Below are positions 7,550 through 13,902 of a stretch of 15,935 nucleotides of DNA, one piece after another. Below the pieces are notes generated by a model. It was not told where the DNA came from. It ran no database searches and worked only from the letters and a program-made list of their open reading frames with translations. Positions within the stretch are counted from its first letter, which is position 1, and each line of letters begins with the position of its first letter. The position numbers and the translations under genes are program-made. The stretch comes from Burkholderiaceae bacterium (GTDB lineage Bacteria; Pseudomonadota; Gammaproteobacteria; Burkholderiales; Burkholderiaceae_F): positions 1 through 15,935 of the forward strand of contig JACCSD010000157.1 of assembly GCA_013813185.1 (NCBI GenBank), written 5' to 3'.

Positions 7550-7555
7550 TATAAT
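7550..7555 (+). promoter_or_regulatory. Consensus -10 (TATAAT) for the rhodanese-grxC-secB operon
   Basis: A perfect TATAAT lies 33 nt before the rhodanese GTG start. No good -35 is found at 16-18 bp, so an activator or a -10-dominated promoter is possible. It overlaps by two bases a TAGAAT reading on the minus strand (7551-7546) that could be the -10 of gpmA. Confidence 0.5.
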
Positions 7556-7588
7556 TCGCGCCCTCACCGCCGGTCTCGTCGTTTCCCC

Positions 7589-7990
7589 GTGCAGTTTCTA
7601 ATCGAAAACATTTTCCTGATTGCGATCGCGTTTGCCAGCGGCGCGATGCTGCTATGGCCGTTGGTTCGCACCAAAGTGTCCGGCCCTGCGTTGACGACGT
7701 TGCAGGTGACGCAGCTGATCAACGGCAAGAATGCGACCATCGTCGATATCCGTTCACCCGAGGAATTTGCCAAGGGGTCTTTGCCGAACGCGCGCAACCT
7801 GCCTGCCGAGAAGTTGAAGCAGGGTGCCGGCGTTCTGAAGAAGGACAAGCCAGTGATCGTTGTTTGCGCGAATGGCCGGGAGGCCGGCAAGGTCGCTGCG
7901 CAATTGCGCGCGAGCGGCTTCAATGACGTTTTCGTGCTTGGCGGTGGTCTTGCAGCCTGGCGCGAGGCTGGACTTCCGATCAGGACGTAG
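7589..7990 (+). CDS. Membrane-anchored rhodanese-like sulfurtransferase (YibN type)
   Basis: A 133-residue single-domain rhodanese with an N-terminal membrane segment (about residues 4-25, FLIENIFLIAIAFASGAMLL), so the sulfurtransferase domain is probably tethered to the inner membrane. The domain shows IVDIRSPEEFAKGSL, NARNLP, the catalytic C93 in the loop VVCANGREAG, and the terminal GGGLAAWREAGLP. Such domains carry sulfur as a cysteine persulfide. The physiological acceptor is not known. The GTG start is chosen because it begins just before the membrane helix. Upstream in-frame extension runs into gpmA on the other strand. It precedes grxC and secB, the same order as E. coli yibN-grxC-secB. 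grxC follows directly: its Shine-Dalgarno overlaps this gene's stop codon. Confidence 0.88.
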   Translation: MQFLIENIFLIAIAFASGAMLLWPLVRTKVSGPALTTLQVTQLINGKNATIVDIRSPEEFAKGSLPNARNLPAEKLKQGAGVLKKDKPVIVVCANGREAGKVAAQLRASGFNDVFVLGGGLAAWREAGLPIRT

Positions 7991-8001
7991 GAGTAAATCG
8001 A

Positions 8002-8262
8002 ATGACAGCACACGTCGTCATGTACAGCACCGCGGTGTGCCCGTATTGCCAGCGCGCCGAAGCGCTGCTGAAGGCGCGCGGCGTTGGCGAAATCGAAAAG
8101 ATCCTGATCGATGTCGACCCCGCGCGACGCGATGAAATGACCACCCGGACCGGGCGCCGCACGGTGCCGCAGATTTTTATCGGCGACACGCACGTCGGCG
8201 GTTTCGACGACCTGTCGGCGCTCGATCGCGGCGGCAAGCTCGCCCCACTGCTCGCTGCGTAG
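8002..8262 (+). CDS. grxC: Glutaredoxin 3
   Basis: An 86-residue dithiol glutaredoxin that reduces disulfides and glutathione mixed disulfides in the cytoplasm using GSH. The active site CPYC (C13-C16) with the preceding VVMYSTAV strand, the cis-proline TVPQIFI, and the glutathione-binding GGFDDL are intact. Length matches E. coli Grx3 (83). AGGAG, overlapping the stop of the rhodanese gene, gives a strong ribosome-binding site. It is followed 29 bp later by secB. Function is certain at family level. Confidence 0.95.
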   Translation: MTAHVVMYSTAVCPYCQRAEALLKARGVGEIEKILIDVDPARRDEMTTRTGRRTVPQIFIGDTHVGGFDDLSALDRGGKLAPLLAA

Positions 8263-8291
8263 TCAGCAGTGATTGACTTTCAAGGACCCCG

Positions 8292-8825
8292 ATGACCGAC
8301 ACTACTCCCGCCGTAGGCGCTGCCGGCCCCGTTGCCGCAGACCAGGCCCCGGTATTTCAGCTGCAGCGTGTCTACCTGAAAGACGCGTCTCTCGAGATGC
8401 CGCACGCCCCGCGAATTTTTCTCGAAGCCGAGGCGCCTTCGGTCGACATCCAGTTGGAGGTCAGCAATTCGGCCGTCGTCGACGCTGTGCACGAAGTCGT
8501 CGTGCGTGTGACCGCGACGGCGAAGGTCAAGGACAAGGTGCTGTTCCTGGTCGAGGGCAAGCAGGGAGGCATTTTCGAGATTCGCAATCTGAGCGGCGAA
8601 CAGATGGGCCCGGTACTTGGCGTCGTGTGTCCCGGGATCATCTATCCGTACCTGCGCGCCAATATTGCGGACTTGATATCGCGCACCGGCTTGCCCGCGA
8701 TTCATCTGGCGGAGATCAATTTCGAGGCGTTTTACTCGCAGAAGATGGCGGCGATGCAACAACAGCCCACTAGCGGCGCGGAGGCAGCACCCACGGCTAC
8801 GGGCAACGGCGCTGCCGGCGCGTAG
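8292..8825 (+). CDS. secB: Protein-export chaperone SecB
   Basis: A 177-residue cytoplasmic chaperone (E. coli 155) that, as a tetramer, keeps preproteins unfolded and hands them to SecA. Diagnostic stretches are FQLQRVYLKDASLEMPHAP, LEVSNSAVV, the GIFEIRNL region, VVCPGIIYPYLRANIADLISR and PAIHLAEINFEAFY. The extra length comes from an Ala/Pro-rich N-terminal lead of about 20 residues and an Ala/Gly/Thr-rich C-terminal tail after residue 155, both typical low-complexity ends. AAGGA lies 6 nt before the ATG. It sits between grxC and gpsA, the conserved order. The tail replaces the usual zinc-contacting C-terminus seen in some homologues, so how it contacts SecA is not obvious. Confidence 0.95.
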   Translation: MTDTTPAVGAAGPVAADQAPVFQLQRVYLKDASLEMPHAPRIFLEAEAPSVDIQLEVSNSAVVDAVHEVVVRVTATAKVKDKVLFLVEGKQGGIFEIRNLSGEQMGPVLGVVCPGIIYPYLRANIADLISRTGLPAIHLAEINFEAFYSQKMAAMQQQPTSGAEAAPTATGNGAAGA

Positions 8826-8837
8826 TTCTCGCGTCGC

Positions 8838-9839
8838 ATGAACATCGCGGTGCTCGGCGCAGGCGCGTGGGGCACCGCGATAGCGGCCGCATTCAGCTCG
8901 CGGCATTCCGTCGTGCTGTACGCGCGCAGCGCGGAACAATGCGCCAGCCTCTCGCGCAACCGGAACAACGCCCGCTATCTGCCGTTGCTTGCTTTACCCG
9001 AATCGCTTCAAGTTACCGACGATCTGAACGCTGCCGTGCAGCACGGCGCGGCGCATGGCCTGACGTTGATTGCAACGCCGACCGATGCACTTCGTTCTGT
9101 TGTGCGCCGAGTCTGCGACATTGCGCCTGACGCGCCGCTCGTCTGGTTGTGCAAGGGTTTCGAGCAATCGAGCGAACAGTTGCCGTATCAAGTCGTGCAG
9201 CAGGAGATAGGCGATCGCCAGGATGCAGGGCCGTTGTCGGGGCCAAGTTTCGCAATCGAAGTCGCGCGCGGTTTGCCGGCTGCGCTGACGGTGGCCGGTG
9301 CGCCCGCATTTTGCGAGCGCGTGACCGATGCGCTGCACGGCGGTGCGCTGCGAATCTATTCGACCGCCGACGTGATCGGGGTCGAGGTCGGCGGAGCCGT
9401 CAAGAACGTGATGGCGATAGCGGCCGGTATTTCGGATGCCCTGCAGCTCGGGCTCAATGCTCGTGCCGCTCTGATTACGCGCGGCCTGGCCGAGATGACT
9501 CGATTCGGCGCCGCGCTCGGAGCGCGCCCGGAAACTTTCATGGGGCTCACGGGCATGGGCGATTTGATTCTGACCGCCACCGGCGATCTGTCGCGCAACC
9601 GTAAAGTGGGCCTGGCGCTTGGACGCGGCGCGACCATCGAAGCGGCGGTCGGGGACCTGGGTCACGTTGCCGAAGGCGTGCGTTCGGCGCATGCGGTACT
9701 GACGCGCGCGCGGCAGTGCGATATCGATATGCCGATCACCGAGGCTGTCTGCGCTGTGCTCGACGGAGCCATGACGGCCGCAGAGGCGTTGCATGCTTTG
9801 TTGGCGCGTGAGCCAAAAGTAGAAGCGCAGCCCTCGTGA
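8838..9839 (+). CDS. gpsA: NAD(P)-dependent glycerol-3-phosphate dehydrogenase
   Basis: A 333-residue cytoplasmic enzyme reducing dihydroxyacetone phosphate to sn-glycerol-3-phosphate for phospholipid synthesis. The N-terminal dinucleotide loop GAGAWGTA (7-14), LSGPSFAIEVARG (133-145), the catalytic lysine K189 in VGGAVKNVMAIAAG, and GMGDLILTATGDLSRNRKVG (239-258) are all present. The gene starts 12 bp after secB with no visible Shine-Dalgarno, so translation may depend on the upstream gene. Its stop overlaps the start of the LOG-family gene (GTGA, 9836-9839). Length and motifs are complete. Confidence 0.96.
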   Translation: MNIAVLGAGAWGTAIAAAFSSRHSVVLYARSAEQCASLSRNRNNARYLPLLALPESLQVTDDLNAAVQHGAAHGLTLIATPTDALRSVVRRVCDIAPDAPLVWLCKGFEQSSEQLPYQVVQQEIGDRQDAGPLSGPSFAIEVARGLPAALTVAGAPAFCERVTDALHGGALRIYSTADVIGVEVGGAVKNVMAIAAGISDALQLGLNARAALITRGLAEMTRFGAALGARPETFMGLTGMGDLILTATGDLSRNRKVGLALGRGATIEAAVGDLGHVAEGVRSAHAVLTRARQCDIDMPITEAVCAVLDGAMTAAEALHALLAREPKVEAQPS

Positions 9840-10432
9840 CGCAGAACGCCGTATGTGTGTTCTGCGGCTCGCAGCCGGGCCGCCGCGCTGAGTATGTGGC
9901 GGCGGCGCGCGAGATGGCACGTTTGCTGGCGCAAAGCGGCATCGAACTGGTGTACGGGGGAGGGCACGTCGGCCTGATGGGTGCACTGGCCGACGCAGCG
10001 CTTGCGCATGGCGGCCGCGTCGTCGGCGTTATCCCCGAGCACTTGATGCGCCCGGAGGTGGCGCACCAAGCATTGACCGAGCTCATCGTCGTGGACTCGA
10101 TGCACACGCGCAAGCAAACGATGGCGAGGCGCAGCGATGGGTTCATCGTGCTGCCGGGCGGCTTTGGCACGCTCGAAGAAATGTTCGAGATGCTGACGTG
10201 GTTGCAACTGCGGCTGCAGGCTAAACCGGTCGCGTTGCTCAACGTTGCGGGCTACTTTGACTCGTTGCTGCAATTCCTAGAGCATGCAGCCGGTGAAGGC
10301 TTGATCAGGCGCGAGCACCAGGATCTGCTGCTGGTCGAGCGTGCGCCGGCACAAATACTCGCGCGGCTGAGTGCCTATTGGGCTCAAGCGCCGGTAACGC
10401 TGCGCGCCAGCGGCGACACGTCGCTGGGATAG
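9836..10432 (+). CDS. LOG-family nucleoside-5'-monophosphate phosphoribohydrolase (TIGR00730)
   Basis: A 198-residue Rossmann-fold protein of the LOG family (lonely guy; formerly mislabelled lysine decarboxylase). Characterised members release adenine or a cytokinin base from the nucleoside 5'-monophosphate. Features: VCVFCGSQPG (6-15), YGGGHVGLMGALADAAL (40-56), the catalytic-type arginine R92 in SMHTRKQTMA, and the family signature PGGFGTLEE (107-115) with E115. The R92-to-E115 spacing agrees with other LOGs. The start is a GTG overlapping the gpsA TGA by four bases, so it is probably translated by coupling. It occupies the place that cysE has in the enterobacterial secB-gpsA cluster. The true bacterial substrate is not shown by the sequence. 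Confidence 0.9.
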   Translation: MTQNAVCVFCGSQPGRRAEYVAAAREMARLLAQSGIELVYGGGHVGLMGALADAALAHGGRVVGVIPEHLMRPEVAHQALTELIVVDSMHTRKQTMARRSDGFIVLPGGFGTLEEMFEMLTWLQLRLQAKPVALLNVAGYFDSLLQFLEHAAGEGLIRREHQDLLLVERAPAQILARLSAYWAQAPVTLRASGDTSLG

Positions 10433-10437
10433 CGCCG

Positions 10438-10908
10438 TCAGTTTCCGCCCGCGTAGTCCGCTTGACGCCAGGCTTCGAATATCACCACCGCGACGGCGTT
10501 GGACAGATTCAGACTGCGGTTGCCGGGGCGCATCGGCAGCCGGATTCTCTGGCTTGGAGCAAAGTGCTCGCGCACGGCGTCGGATAGCCCGGCGGTTTCG
10601 TTGCCGAACACGAACCAGTCATTGGGTTCAAACGCAACGTCGCCGAGCAAACGTGCAGCACGCGTCGTCAAAGCGAACACGCGCTGAGCGGGCGGCTTCT
10701 CGCTTGCCAGCAGCGCATCGAAACTTGCATGCACCTTTACGGCCGCGAATTCCCGATAGTCCAACCCCGCACGCCTCAGTTGCCGGTCCTCCAGGTTGAA
10801 GCCAAGGGGTGAGACGAGGTGCAACTGCGCACCGGTGTTCGCCGCGAGCCGGATGACGTTGCCGGTATTGGGGGGAATCTCCGGTTCGACCAGAACGATG
10901 TGAAACAT
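10438..10908 (-). CDS. trmL: tRNA (cytidine(34)-2'-O)-methyltransferase TrmL
   Basis: A 156-residue SPOUT-class methyltransferase that, in E. coli (YibK), 2'-O-methylates the wobble nucleotide of two leucine tRNAs using SAM. Matches include VEPEIPPNTGNVIRLAANTG, LHLVSPLGF, LRRAGLDYREF, FGNETAGLSDAV, and the knotted C-terminal IRLPMRPGNRSLNLSNAVAVV with FEAWRQ. The ATG at 10908 aligns with the E. coli start (MFHIVLVEPE). A TTG two codons earlier (10914) overlaps the comF stop as TTGA and is the alternative. Neither has a Shine-Dalgarno, which suggests coupling to comF. It converges with the LOG gene, leaving 5 bp between stops. Confidence 0.94.
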   Translation of the reverse strand: MFHIVLVEPEIPPNTGNVIRLAANTGAQLHLVSPLGFNLEDRQLRRAGLDYREFAAVKVHASFDALLASEKPPAQRVFALTTRAARLLGDVAFEPNDWFVFGNETAGLSDAVREHFAPSQRIRLPMRPGNRSLNLSNAVAVVIFEAWRQADYAGGN

Positions 10909-10910
10909 GT

Positions 10911-11618
10911 TCAAGGTGTGCGCGCGACGATCAGGTTGTGCACATGGGCCGCGCCAGCCTGCTTGAGCGCGCGCGCCACTTCGTCGAGCGTGCTGCCCGT
11001 CGTCATCACATCGTCCACAACGAAAACGTTCTGTCCATCCAGCTTGCCCTCAACCGCAAAAGCGCCGCGAACATTGCGCCGCCGCTCTTTGAGCGCCAGG
11101 GAGAGCTGCGGCGGCGTGTGACGGATGCGCAGCAACTGATCGATCACCAGCCGACGGCCAGAAGCGCGCGCGAAAGCGCGCGCAATATGGATCGATTGAT
11201 TGAAGCCGCGCTGCCGCACTCGCTCGAACGCCAACGGCACAGGAACGACGATGGCCTGGGTGGAGGCGCTGGGCAGCGCTGACAATCGCCCAGCGATCAG
11301 TCGTCCGAAAAGGTCGGCCAGATCCAGGCGCGCCGTGAATTTCATCGCCCTCACCATGCCGTCGACGGGCGACACGTAGTCCGCCAGGGTCGTCGTCGCG
11401 TCGAAAAGCGGCTGAGCCGTCAAGCAGCGCCCGCACATGCGCTGCGCGCCGGGTTGCGCAACCGGCAGGCGAATCGCGCAGCATTCGCAGCGCGCAGCGT
11501 CCGGCGCGAAAAAGTCGGTTTCGCATTGGGCGCAGATCGAAGTGGCGGGGGCGGCGGCGTGAAGTTCGCACACCACGCACTGTGGAGGCAGCATCCGATA
11601 CGCCAGCGAACGCAACAT
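10911..11618 (-). CDS. comF: ComF family protein (phosphoribosyltransferase-like)
   Basis: About 235 residues with the ComF/GntX layout: an N-terminal double zinc-finger-like region (CVVC, CAQC, CECC, CGRC) and a C-terminal PRTase fold with the PRPP loop FVVDDVMTTGSTLDE and the preceding RGFNQS. ComF proteins take part in DNA uptake in competent bacteria, and in E. coli GntX is linked to DNA utilisation. The molecular reaction is unclear. The start is uncertain: 11618 places 13 residues before the first CxxC, as in homologues. In-frame ATGs at 11594, 11642 and 11663 are possible, and the longest would overlap bioC. trmL overlaps or abuts its end. No other competence genes are in the window. 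Confidence 0.88.
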   Translation of the reverse strand: MLRSLAYRMLPPQCVVCELHAAAPATSICAQCETDFFAPDAARCECCAIRLPVAQPGAQRMCGRCLTAQPLFDATTTLADYVSPVDGMVRAMKFTARLDLADLFGRLIAGRLSALPSASTQAIVVPVPLAFERVRQRGFNQSIHIARAFARASGRRLVIDQLLRIRHTPPQLSLALKERRRNVRGAFAVEGKLDGQNVFVVDDVMTTGSTLDEVARALKQAGAAHVHNLIVARTP

Positions 11619-11619
11619 G

Positions 11620-11643
11620 TATGCAGTCGAGCATAGCTGCATA
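11620..11643. promoter_or_regulatory. Inverted repeat in the comF/bioC divergent promoter region
   Basis: TATGCAG (11620-11626) and CTGCATA (11637-11643) form a perfect 7-bp inverted repeat with a 10-bp spacer. It overlaps the bioC -10-like TATACT (11642-11647) and a minus-strand TATGCT (11635-11630) upstream of comF. The position suits a repressor operator acting on both genes. It does not resemble the BirA or BioR operators I know. Confidence 0.4.
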
Positions 11644-11647
11644 TACT
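11642..11647 (+). promoter_or_regulatory. Candidate -10 element for bioC
   Basis: TATACT (5 of 6 to TATAAT) ends 9 nt before the ATG at 11657. No Shine-Dalgarno lies between them, so an essentially leaderless bioC transcript is possible. No convincing -35 is present. Confidence 0.4.
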
Positions 11648-11656
11648 CGATCGACG

Positions 11657-12610
11657 ATGCCACTCGGTCCGGGAACTTCGGAGCTCACGCCAACGATGGT
11701 GGCGCCGCCGCGCATTCCGGCGAGCGTGGCGACCGTGCGGCGGCAATTCGATATGCGAGCGCCCCGTTTCCGAGCGAGCGCAGAATTGCCGCGCGAAGTG
11801 GGGCGACGGTTGATCGAACGCCTGCAGTACATCCGCCTGGCGCCGCACCGGATTCTGGATGTCGGGTGCGGGGCGGCCGAGACGCGCGCGCCCTTGCTGG
11901 CGCAGTACCCGCGCGCGGACTGGATCGGACTCGACATTTCTGAACGCATGCTGAGAGCGGCCAATGCGGAGGGCGCGCGCGCGTGGGTGAAGCGCCGGCT
12001 GCGCGGCGCGTCGTCTTACCGGGTGGTGGGCGACGGCGGTCGATTGCCCATCGGTGATAACAGCGTCGATCTGGTCTTTTCGAACCTGATGCTGCACTGG
12101 CACCCGCAGCCACACACCGTTTTCCCCGAATGGAAACGGGTGCTCAGGGCCGATGGCTTGCTGATGTTCAGCTGCTTCGGCCCCGACACGCTAAAGGAAT
12201 TGCGAGCCGCTGCCGCAGCACTGCCCGCTGCGCGGCCGATGCCGTTTGTAGACATGCATGATTTCGGCGACATGATGGTCGCAAGCGGCTTCGCTACGCC
12301 TGTCATGGATGCCGAAGCCATCACATTGACTTACGCATCCCCGCAAGACTTGTTGCGCGAGGTCCGCGCGCTGGGCGGAAACCCGCGCGACGATCGCGCA
12401 CAGTGGCTGCCTTCGACATCGCAGGCACACGCTCTGCTCCGCGCTCTGGAGGCGCAACGGGGAGACGACGGCCGAATTCGACTAACCTTCGAGGTGGCCT
12501 ATGGTCACGCTTGGAAGCCACAGGCGAAATTGGCGGGCGCCACCGCGGGTACCACAACAGTCACGGTCGAATCGGTCCGCGCGCAACTCGCGAGCCGTCG
12601 ACCGAAGTAA
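11657..12610 (+). CDS. bioC: Malonyl-ACP O-methyltransferase BioC (SAM-dependent)
   Basis: A class I SAM methyltransferase of 317 residues. BioC methylates the free carboxyl of malonyl-ACP so that the fatty acid machinery can build the pimeloyl chain of biotin. The SAM loop ILDVGCGAAE (66-75), LDIS after strand 2, DLVFSNLMLHW (138-148) and RVLRADGLLMFSCFGPDTLKEL (161-182) match the BioC subgroup, including the F-S-x-x-G-P-x-T-L-x-E-L stretch. The C-terminal region MHDFGDMMVASGFATPVMD is also typical. ATG 11657 is chosen for the -10 just upstream. ATG 11696 (304 residues) is also reasonable since conservation begins near PASVATVRRQF. No other biotin genes are present, so a related methyltransferase cannot be wholly excluded. 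Confidence 0.82.
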   Translation: MPLGPGTSELTPTMVAPPRIPASVATVRRQFDMRAPRFRASAELPREVGRRLIERLQYIRLAPHRILDVGCGAAETRAPLLAQYPRADWIGLDISERMLRAANAEGARAWVKRRLRGASSYRVVGDGGRLPIGDNSVDLVFSNLMLHWHPQPHTVFPEWKRVLRADGLLMFSCFGPDTLKELRAAAAALPAARPMPFVDMHDFGDMMVASGFATPVMDAEAITLTYASPQDLLREVRALGGNPRDDRAQWLPSTSQAHALLRALEAQRGDDGRIRLTFEVAYGHAWKPQAKLAGATAGTTTVTVESVRAQLASRRPK

Positions 12611-12662
12611 GTCCTGTCACAAGTTCGTCAGAACTCAGTTAACCGCAGTCAAGGAGCAATCG

Positions 12663-13157
12663 ATGTCGATCATTTCATTTTTCAAGGAAGCTGGAGAGAA
12701 GTTGTTCGGTAAAAAAGCGGAGGCCGCATCGGCTCCAGCCGCGCAAGCCGACCCGGCGGCCGTTGACGCGGCGAATCGTGAAGCGGCGACGGCTATCGAG
12801 AAATACATCAACTCGATGGGCCTGACGGTGACCGGCCTCACCGTCACGTACGACGGCGCGAAGGCGACCGCCAAGGTGTACGGGGTTGCCAAGGATCAGG
12901 CGACCAAGGAGAAGGTTATTTTGTCCGCCGGCAACATCCACGGCGTTGCAGCCGTCGATGACAACATGACGGTCGATTTGTCGCAGCCGGAATCGCAGTT
13001 TTACACCGTGGTCAAGGGCGACACGCTATCCAAGATTGCCAAGGAGTTCTACGGCGACGCCAATGCGTACCAGAAAATTTTCGAGGCCAACAAACCGATG
13101 TTGACGCACCCGGACAAGATTTACCCGGGACAGAACCTGCGGATCCCGCCGAAGTAG
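12663..13157 (+). CDS. kbp: BON-LysM potassium-binding protein Kbp (YgaU)
   Basis: A 164-residue protein homologous to E. coli Kbp/YgaU (149 residues), a cytoplasmic K+ sensor-type protein. N-terminus MSIISFFKEAGEKLFG lacks a signal peptide and resembles E. coli MGLFNFVKDAGEKLW. An Ala-rich linker (20-37) is followed by a BON domain (about 37-105, ending GNIHGVAAVDD) and a LysM domain (about 112-162, with YTVVKGDTLSKIAKEFYG and KIFEANKPMLTHPDKIYPGQNLRIP). A very good Shine-Dalgarno AAGGAG lies 6 nt before the ATG. The gene follows bioC by 52 bp with a short inverted repeat AGTTC-GTCA-GAACT (12622-12635) between them. K+ binding is inferred from the E. coli protein. Confidence 0.92.
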   Translation: MSIISFFKEAGEKLFGKKAEAASAPAAQADPAAVDAANREAATAIEKYINSMGLTVTGLTVTYDGAKATAKVYGVAKDQATKEKVILSAGNIHGVAAVDDNMTVDLSQPESQFYTVVKGDTLSKIAKEFYGDANAYQKIFEANKPMLTHPDKIYPGQNLRIPPK

Positions 13158-13296
13158 TCATTCTTGGGCAACGGTCGTCTTCCTCACTGGGGGCGACCGC
13201 GGTGGGCCATCCCGTAGCTGTACTGCGCGCGTAAGCGCGGCGGCCCCGCAGGAGCGCGTCTCACTACTCCCGACGCGTGGACGTGTGAGTCGAAGG

Positions 13297-13310
13297 CTCG
13301 CGTACGCGAG
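13297..13310. promoter_or_regulatory. Perfect 14-bp palindrome at the -35 position of the DUF2244 promoter
   Basis: CTCGCGTACGCGAG is identical to its reverse complement and ends 11 bp before the TATAAT at 13322, so it covers the place where a -35 hexamer should be. It could be an operator or activator site for the DUF2244-cox genes. GC-rich short palindromes also arise by chance, so this is tentative. Confidence 0.35.
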
Positions 13311-13321
13311 GAGCGCCTGTC

Positions 13322-13327
13322 TATAAT
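13322..13327 (+). promoter_or_regulatory. Consensus -10 (TATAAT) before the DUF2244 gene
   Basis: A perfect TATAAT ends 9 nt before the ATG at 13337. No -35 match and no Shine-Dalgarno are present, so the transcript is probably leaderless or nearly so. It is the only good promoter seen between kbp and coxA. Apart from this and the palindrome, the 179-bp gap after kbp holds only a CGGTCG/CGACCG stem (13172-13199) without a T-tract. Confidence 0.55.
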
Positions 13328-13336
13328 CCGCCGCCA

Positions 13337-13822
13337 ATGTCCGACGCCGCATCTGAAACAAACTCCTGGTTGATCAAGCGAAATTGCTCGGCAGGCCCCG
13401 GGCAGTTGGCGGTTGTATTCGGTTCGCTGGTCGCGGTTTCGTTTGCTTTTGGTGTGGGCTTTGCCGCCTTCGGGTTATGGATGGTGCTTCCGTTTGTGGG
13501 TATCGAATTGATCGCGGTGGGCGCCGCATTCCTGTGCTACGGCTGGCACGCGGCCGATTTCGAGCGCATAGAGATTGCGCCGGACACGGTGTTCGTCGAA
13601 CATGTGGACGGTGACCGGAGGAAGCATTGGAAGTTCGACCCGCGCGCGTCGCGCGTGCAGATCGAGTCACGCGGTCGCCGCTGGGGCAAACGCGTACGCG
13701 TCTACCTGCTGGCGCCGGGGACGAAGCTTGAGTTGGGCCGCTATCTGCTTGACCCGCGGCGTTTGCAGCTGGGGCGCGAGCTCAGCGGTTCGCTGATGCG
13801 GGCACGTATGGGAGCGCGCTGA
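13337..13822 (+). CDS. DUF2244 domain-containing membrane protein
   Basis: A 161-residue integral membrane protein of the uncharacterised DUF2244 family. Two close hydrophobic segments (about 23-45 and 47-69) are followed by a soluble part with RIEIAPDTVFVEH and a basic, Arg-rich region (RGRRWGKRVRVYLLAPGTKLELGRYLLDPRRLQLGREL) typical of the family's C-terminal half. Members are often encoded directly upstream of coxB in Alpha- and Betaproteobacteria, so a role linked to cytochrome oxidase assembly or its membrane environment is possible, but no function is established. The start is the only ATG before the conserved NSWLIKRN, right behind a TATAAT. coxB follows after 80 bp. Confidence 0.85.
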   Translation: MSDAASETNSWLIKRNCSAGPGQLAVVFGSLVAVSFAFGVGFAAFGLWMVLPFVGIELIAVGAAFLCYGWHAADFERIEIAPDTVFVEHVDGDRRKHWKFDPRASRVQIESRGRRWGKRVRVYLLAPGTKLELGRYLLDPRRLQLGRELSGSLMRARMGAR

Positions 13823-13902
13823 CTTTTGGCGCTCAGGATTCGAATGCGAGCAGTGTTGGGTGTCCAGGGGGACGCTGTAAATACGAAGGCGATGAAGCAG
13901 CA

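Noticed and set aside
8994..9986. Long open frame (330 codons) on the minus strand across gpsA and the start of the LOG gene
   Set aside because: It mirrors a clearly conserved plus-strand gene in high-GC DNA. The product is Arg/His/Ala-rich without recognisable domain. It is a codon-bias shadow.
11050..11964. 304-codon minus-strand frame overlapping comF and bioC
   Set aside because: comF in another frame has clear zinc and PRPP motifs. This frame's product is Arg/Ala-rich with no domain.
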